This document shows positions 6,462 to 8,341 of a stretch of 8,341 bases of DNA, one piece after another. The notes beneath the pieces are model-generated. The model was given only the letters and a program-made list of their open reading frames with translations, ran no database searches and had not been told where the DNA came from. A program made the translations under genes and the position numbers. Origin of the DNA: Alphaproteobacteria bacterium (GTDB taxonomy: Bacteria; Pseudomonadota; Alphaproteobacteria; Geminicoccales; Geminicoccaceae); contig JALSGW010000401.1 in assembly GCA_026982585.1 (NCBI GenBank), positions 1-8,341 of the forward strand, given 5' to 3'. How positions within the stretch are numbered: position 1 is the stretch's first letter; each line of letters begins with the position of its first letter.

Positions 6462-7142
6462 ATGCCCAGCCTGCTCCTCACCGGCGCCAACCGCGGCCTC
6501 GGCCTCGCCCTCGCGCGCCGCTACGCCGGCCGCGGCTGGCGAGTCCACGCCTGCTGCCGCGATCCCGACCGGGCCCATGCGCTGCGCGCCCTCGCCGGTG
6601 CGGTGCGCCTGCACCGACTCGAATTGCGCGACCCCTCCCACCACGCCGCCCTCCTGGATGCCCTCGGCGAGGAGCCGCTCGATGTGGTGATCGCCAACGC
6701 CGCCGTGCCCGGTCCGCCCGACTCCCCCACCGACCTCGACGTCGGCGCCTGGCTCGAGACCTTCCACGTCAACGTCATCGCCCCCGCCCGCCTCGCTCTC
6801 GCCCTGCGCCCGCACCTCGCCCGAAGCCGCCTGCGCCGGCTGGTCGCCATCACCAGCCTGCTCGGCTCCATCGCCGACAACCGCACCGACGGCCTGCTCG
6901 CCTACCGCAGCTCCAAGGCCGCGCTGCACATGGTCTGGCGCAGCCTGGCCGTGGCCTTCGCCGCCGACGGCATCATCTGCACCCTCATCCACCCGGGCTG
7001 GGTGCGCACCCGCATGGGCGGGCCCGCCGCCCCCCTGAGCCCCGAGGACAGCGCCGCCCACATCCAGGATCTGATCGACCGCCTCGGCCCCGAACACAAC
7101 GGCGCCTTCCTCTCCTGGCGCGGCGAGCCCTGCCCCTGGTAG
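6462..7142 (+). CDS. Short-chain dehydrogenase/reductase, C-factor-like
   Basis: This 226-residue cytosolic oxidoreductase has the classical SDR layout: cofactor motif TGANRGLG (7-14), a Rossmann fold, the structural ANAA motif (79-82 region), conserved N104 in HVNV, a catalytic serine in TSLLGS (131-136), the Tyr-Lys pair in YRSSK (Y148, K152), and the HPGWVRTRMGG loop (177-187). The short length and Gly/Trp-rich C-terminus resemble the C-factor/CsgA-like branch, whose substrates vary and are mostly unknown; NAD(P)H dependence is a family property. The start at 6462 is supported by AGGAGG at 6451-6456, 5 nt before the ATG; an in-frame ATG at 6411 lies inside the likely promoter. The aroE gene follows after 62 nt in the same direction, suggesting one transcript, but no pathway link is evident. 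Confidence 0.9.
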   Translation: MPSLLLTGANRGLGLALARRYAGRGWRVHACCRDPDRAHALRALAGAVRLHRLELRDPSHHAALLDALGEEPLDVVIANAAVPGPPDSPTDLDVGAWLETFHVNVIAPARLALALRPHLARSRLRRLVAITSLLGSIADNRTDGLLAYRSSKAALHMVWRSLAVAFAADGIICTLIHPGWVRTRMGGPAAPLSPEDSAAHIQDLIDRLGPEHNGAFLSWRGEPCPW

Positions 7143-7204
7143 CATCTTGACGGCGCCGCCCGCCGCCCAAGCTCCTCCCCGCACACCGCCAAGGGAGCCT
7201 CGCC

Positions 7205-8071
7205 GTGCCGCATGCCGCACCCCAGCGTCTCGCCGCCCTGCTCGGCGATCCGGTCCATCACAGCCTCTCGCCGCGCATCCACAACCACTGGTTCGCCCGC
7301 TACCGCATCCCCGGGATCTATCTCGCCCTGCGGGTGGCGGAGCGGGATCTCGCAGCCGCCCTCGCGCTCCTGCCGCGGCTCGGCTTCCTCGGTTTCAACG
7401 TCACCATGCCGCACAAACAGCGGGCGCTCGAGCTGGTGGACCGCTTGGACGCCGTCGCGCGGCGGGTGGGGGCGGTGAACACCGTGCTGGTGATGGAGGA
7501 CGGCGCGCTTTTGGGCCGCAACACCGACGGCGAGGGGTTTCTCGCCAGCCTGAAGACCGCCCGGCCGGCCTGGCGGGCCGATGCGGCGCCCGTGGTGCTG
7601 CTCGGCGCAGGCGGCGCGGCGCGGGCCATCGCCTGCGCGCTGCTGGACGCCGGGGTGCCGGAGCTGCGTCTTGTCAACCGCAGCAGGGCGCGCGCCGAGG
7701 CCCTGGCCGCCGATCTCGCCGATTCGCGTATCCGCATCACATCCTGGCGCGAGCGCTCGAAAGCGCTGTCCGGAGCGGGACTTCTGGTCAACGCCACCAG
7801 CCTCGGCATGCACGGCTGTGCGGAGCTGGAGCTGGATCTGGATGCGCTTCCGCGCGCGGCGGTGGTGGCGGACATCGTCTATGCGCCGAGGTGCACGGCG
7901 CTGTTGCGGCGCGCTCAGGCGCGCGGCCATCCGGTGGTGGAGGGCCTCGGCATGCTGCTGTACCAGGCGGTGCCCGGCTTCGCCCACTGGGGTGGGGTGG
8001 TGCCGGAAGTGGATGAGCGACTTTGGTCCTTGGTGGCGGGCGGCGGTGACAGCGGGGGGAATCGGGGCTGA
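7205..8071 (+). CDS. aroE: Shikimate dehydrogenase
   Basis: This cytosolic enzyme reduces 3-dehydroshikimate to shikimate with NADPH, a step in making aromatic amino acids and folate. The 288-residue protein has the usual length and motifs: shikimate-binding serines in HSLSP (S20, S22), the catalytic lysine in NVTMPHK (K71), NTDG with D108, the nucleotide loop GAGGAAR (134-140), NRS (158-160) for the NADP phosphate region, NATSLGM (196-202), and Q254 in MLLYQA. The start is GTG at 7205, with AGGGAG at 7192-7197 and a 7-nt spacer; no alternative in-frame start is needed. It probably shares a transcript with the SDR gene. In many alphaproteobacteria aroE sits in a group with coaE and dnaQ near the chromosomal origin; here it is followed instead by an origin-like non-coding region just 7 bp past the stop. 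Confidence 0.96.
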   Translation: MPHAAPQRLAALLGDPVHHSLSPRIHNHWFARYRIPGIYLALRVAERDLAAALALLPRLGFLGFNVTMPHKQRALELVDRLDAVARRVGAVNTVLVMEDGALLGRNTDGEGFLASLKTARPAWRADAAPVVLLGAGGAARAIACALLDAGVPELRLVNRSRARAEALAADLADSRIRITSWRERSKALSGAGLLVNATSLGMHGCAELELDLDALPRAAVVADIVYAPRCTALLRRAQARGHPVVEGLGMLLYQAVPGFAHWGGVVPEVDERLWSLVAGGGDSGGNRG

Positions 8072-8078
8072 GGAACAG

Positions 8079-8087
8079 TTATCCACA
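8079..8087 (+). promoter_or_regulatory. Perfect DnaA box
   Basis: TTATCCACA matches the high-affinity consensus for the initiator DnaA at all nine positions. It lies 7 bp after aroE, at the left border of a non-coding segment with A+T-rich repeats and iterons. One such match in 8 kb of GC-rich DNA is unlikely to be chance in this setting. Confidence 0.75.
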
Positions 8088-8104
8088 GCTTCTTGCTGGG
8101 AGGC

Positions 8105-8150
8105 GCCGTTAGAACGTTATAAAGATTCTTCGTTAGAATCGTTAGAGTCC
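8105..8150. other. A+T-rich patch with CGTTAGA repeats, candidate unwinding element
   Basis: The heptamer CGTTAGA occurs at 8107-8113, 8131-8137 and 8140-8146, with a variant CGTTATA at 8115-8121. The last two copies form a 9-bp tandem (TCGTTAGAA, TCGTTAGAG). Positions 8111-8150 are 65% A+T, in sharp contrast with the neighbours. Such repeats between a DnaA box and iterons are where origins usually open. A TATAAA at 8118-8123 could also serve as a -10 element for a rightward rep gene, with TTGCTG (8093-8098) as a poor -35 at 19 bp. Confidence 0.5.
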
Positions 8151-8189
8151 GAAATCGGCCTTTCGGCTCAATGACTTGTCCGCGAAATG

Positions 8190-8316
8190 GTGAATGATGT
8201 ACCGAATCTTTGTGAATGATGTACCGAATCGGAATGTGAATGATGTACCGAAGGTTCGTGAATGATGTACCGAATCGGCGGCGGCGGCCTGTGGATGGTG
8301 AACGATGTACCGAATC
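8190..8316 (+). repeat. Array of five 19-bp iteron-like direct repeats
   Basis: GTGAATGATGTACCGAATC is found exactly at 8190-8208, 8212-8230 and 8258-8276. The copy at 8236-8254 matches the first 17 bases and ends in GG, and the copy at 8298-8316 has one change (AAC for AAT). Start-to-start distances are 22, 24, 22 and 40 bp, close to two helical turns for the first four, so a bound protein would sit on one face of the DNA. Exact copies with unrelated spacers point to selection for protein binding rather than tandem slippage. More copies may lie past the right edge. Confidence 0.85.
8290..8298 (-). promoter_or_regulatory. Degenerate DnaA-box-like site
   Basis: TGTGGATGG matches the reverse complement of the DnaA box (TGTGGATAA) at seven of nine bases. 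It sits in the wider gap before the fifth iteron, which it abuts. It could be a weak second DnaA site or chance. Confidence 0.25.
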
Positions 8317-8341
8317 GGGGATGGGCGCCGGGCGCTTGGGA

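Larger units (their letters stand above)
8079..8316. other. Probable iteron-type replication origin
   Basis: In order the segment has a perfect DnaA box, an A+T-rich repeat patch, and five iteron-like 19-mers. This is the order found in iteron-controlled plasmid origins such as pSC101. It has no coding features of its own, and a divergent partition cassette lies about 1.8 kb to the left. The initiator Rep gene would be expected to the right of 8341 and is not visible. The main alternative is the end of a transposon with multiple transposase-binding sites. Confidence 0.6.

Noticed and set aside
8321..8341. ATG at 8321 after GGGG as a possible rep gene start
   Set aside because: Only seven codons are visible (MGAGRLG), which is too little to support a gene.

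Overview
The window is very GC-rich double-stranded DNA with densely packed bacterial genes. The protein styles (an AroE with a TMPHK catalytic-lysine motif, a small ParA without an N-terminal helix-turn-helix, a C-factor-like short-chain dehydrogenase) suggest a high-GC proteobacterium, most likely an alphaproteobacterium. That placement rests on recognition by eye, not on a search.

Layout from left to right. Positions 1-303 hold no gene I can support. Positions 304-473 form a leader with a strong leftward-facing terminator hairpin, a very short ORF with a good ribosome binding site, and a compact inverted repeat. Then come pgi (glucose-6-phosphate isomerase, +) and a small lipoprotein gene (+) with its own likely promoter. 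Convergent to these is a long leftward unit. Read from its upstream end it contains parA (ParA/ParF-type ATPase), an overlapping small ribbon-helix-helix partner gene, and, after 197 bp, a membrane-bound PAS-PAS-GGDEF-EAL cyclic-di-GMP enzyme. Divergent from parA is a rightward pair: an SDR oxidoreductase and aroE (shikimate dehydrogenase), 62 bp apart.

The last 270 bp are unlike the rest. They are non-coding and much richer in A+T. They hold a perfect DnaA box, an A+T-rich patch with a repeated CGTTAGA heptamer, and then five direct repeats of the 19-mer GTGAATGATGTACCGAATC spaced 22, 24, 22 and 40 bp apart. DnaA box, A+T-rich repeats, then iterons is the order seen in iteron-controlled replication origins. 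A Rep gene would be expected just past the right edge.

Taken together, partition genes and a probable iteron origin lie within 3 kb of each other, with core sugar and aromatic amino acid metabolism genes (pgi, aroE) beside them. The simplest reading is a chromid or large plasmid carrying core genes. The alternatives are a chromosomal site where a plasmid integrated, or a transposon end whose transposase-binding repeats resemble iterons. The rep gene itself is not visible, so this stays an inference.
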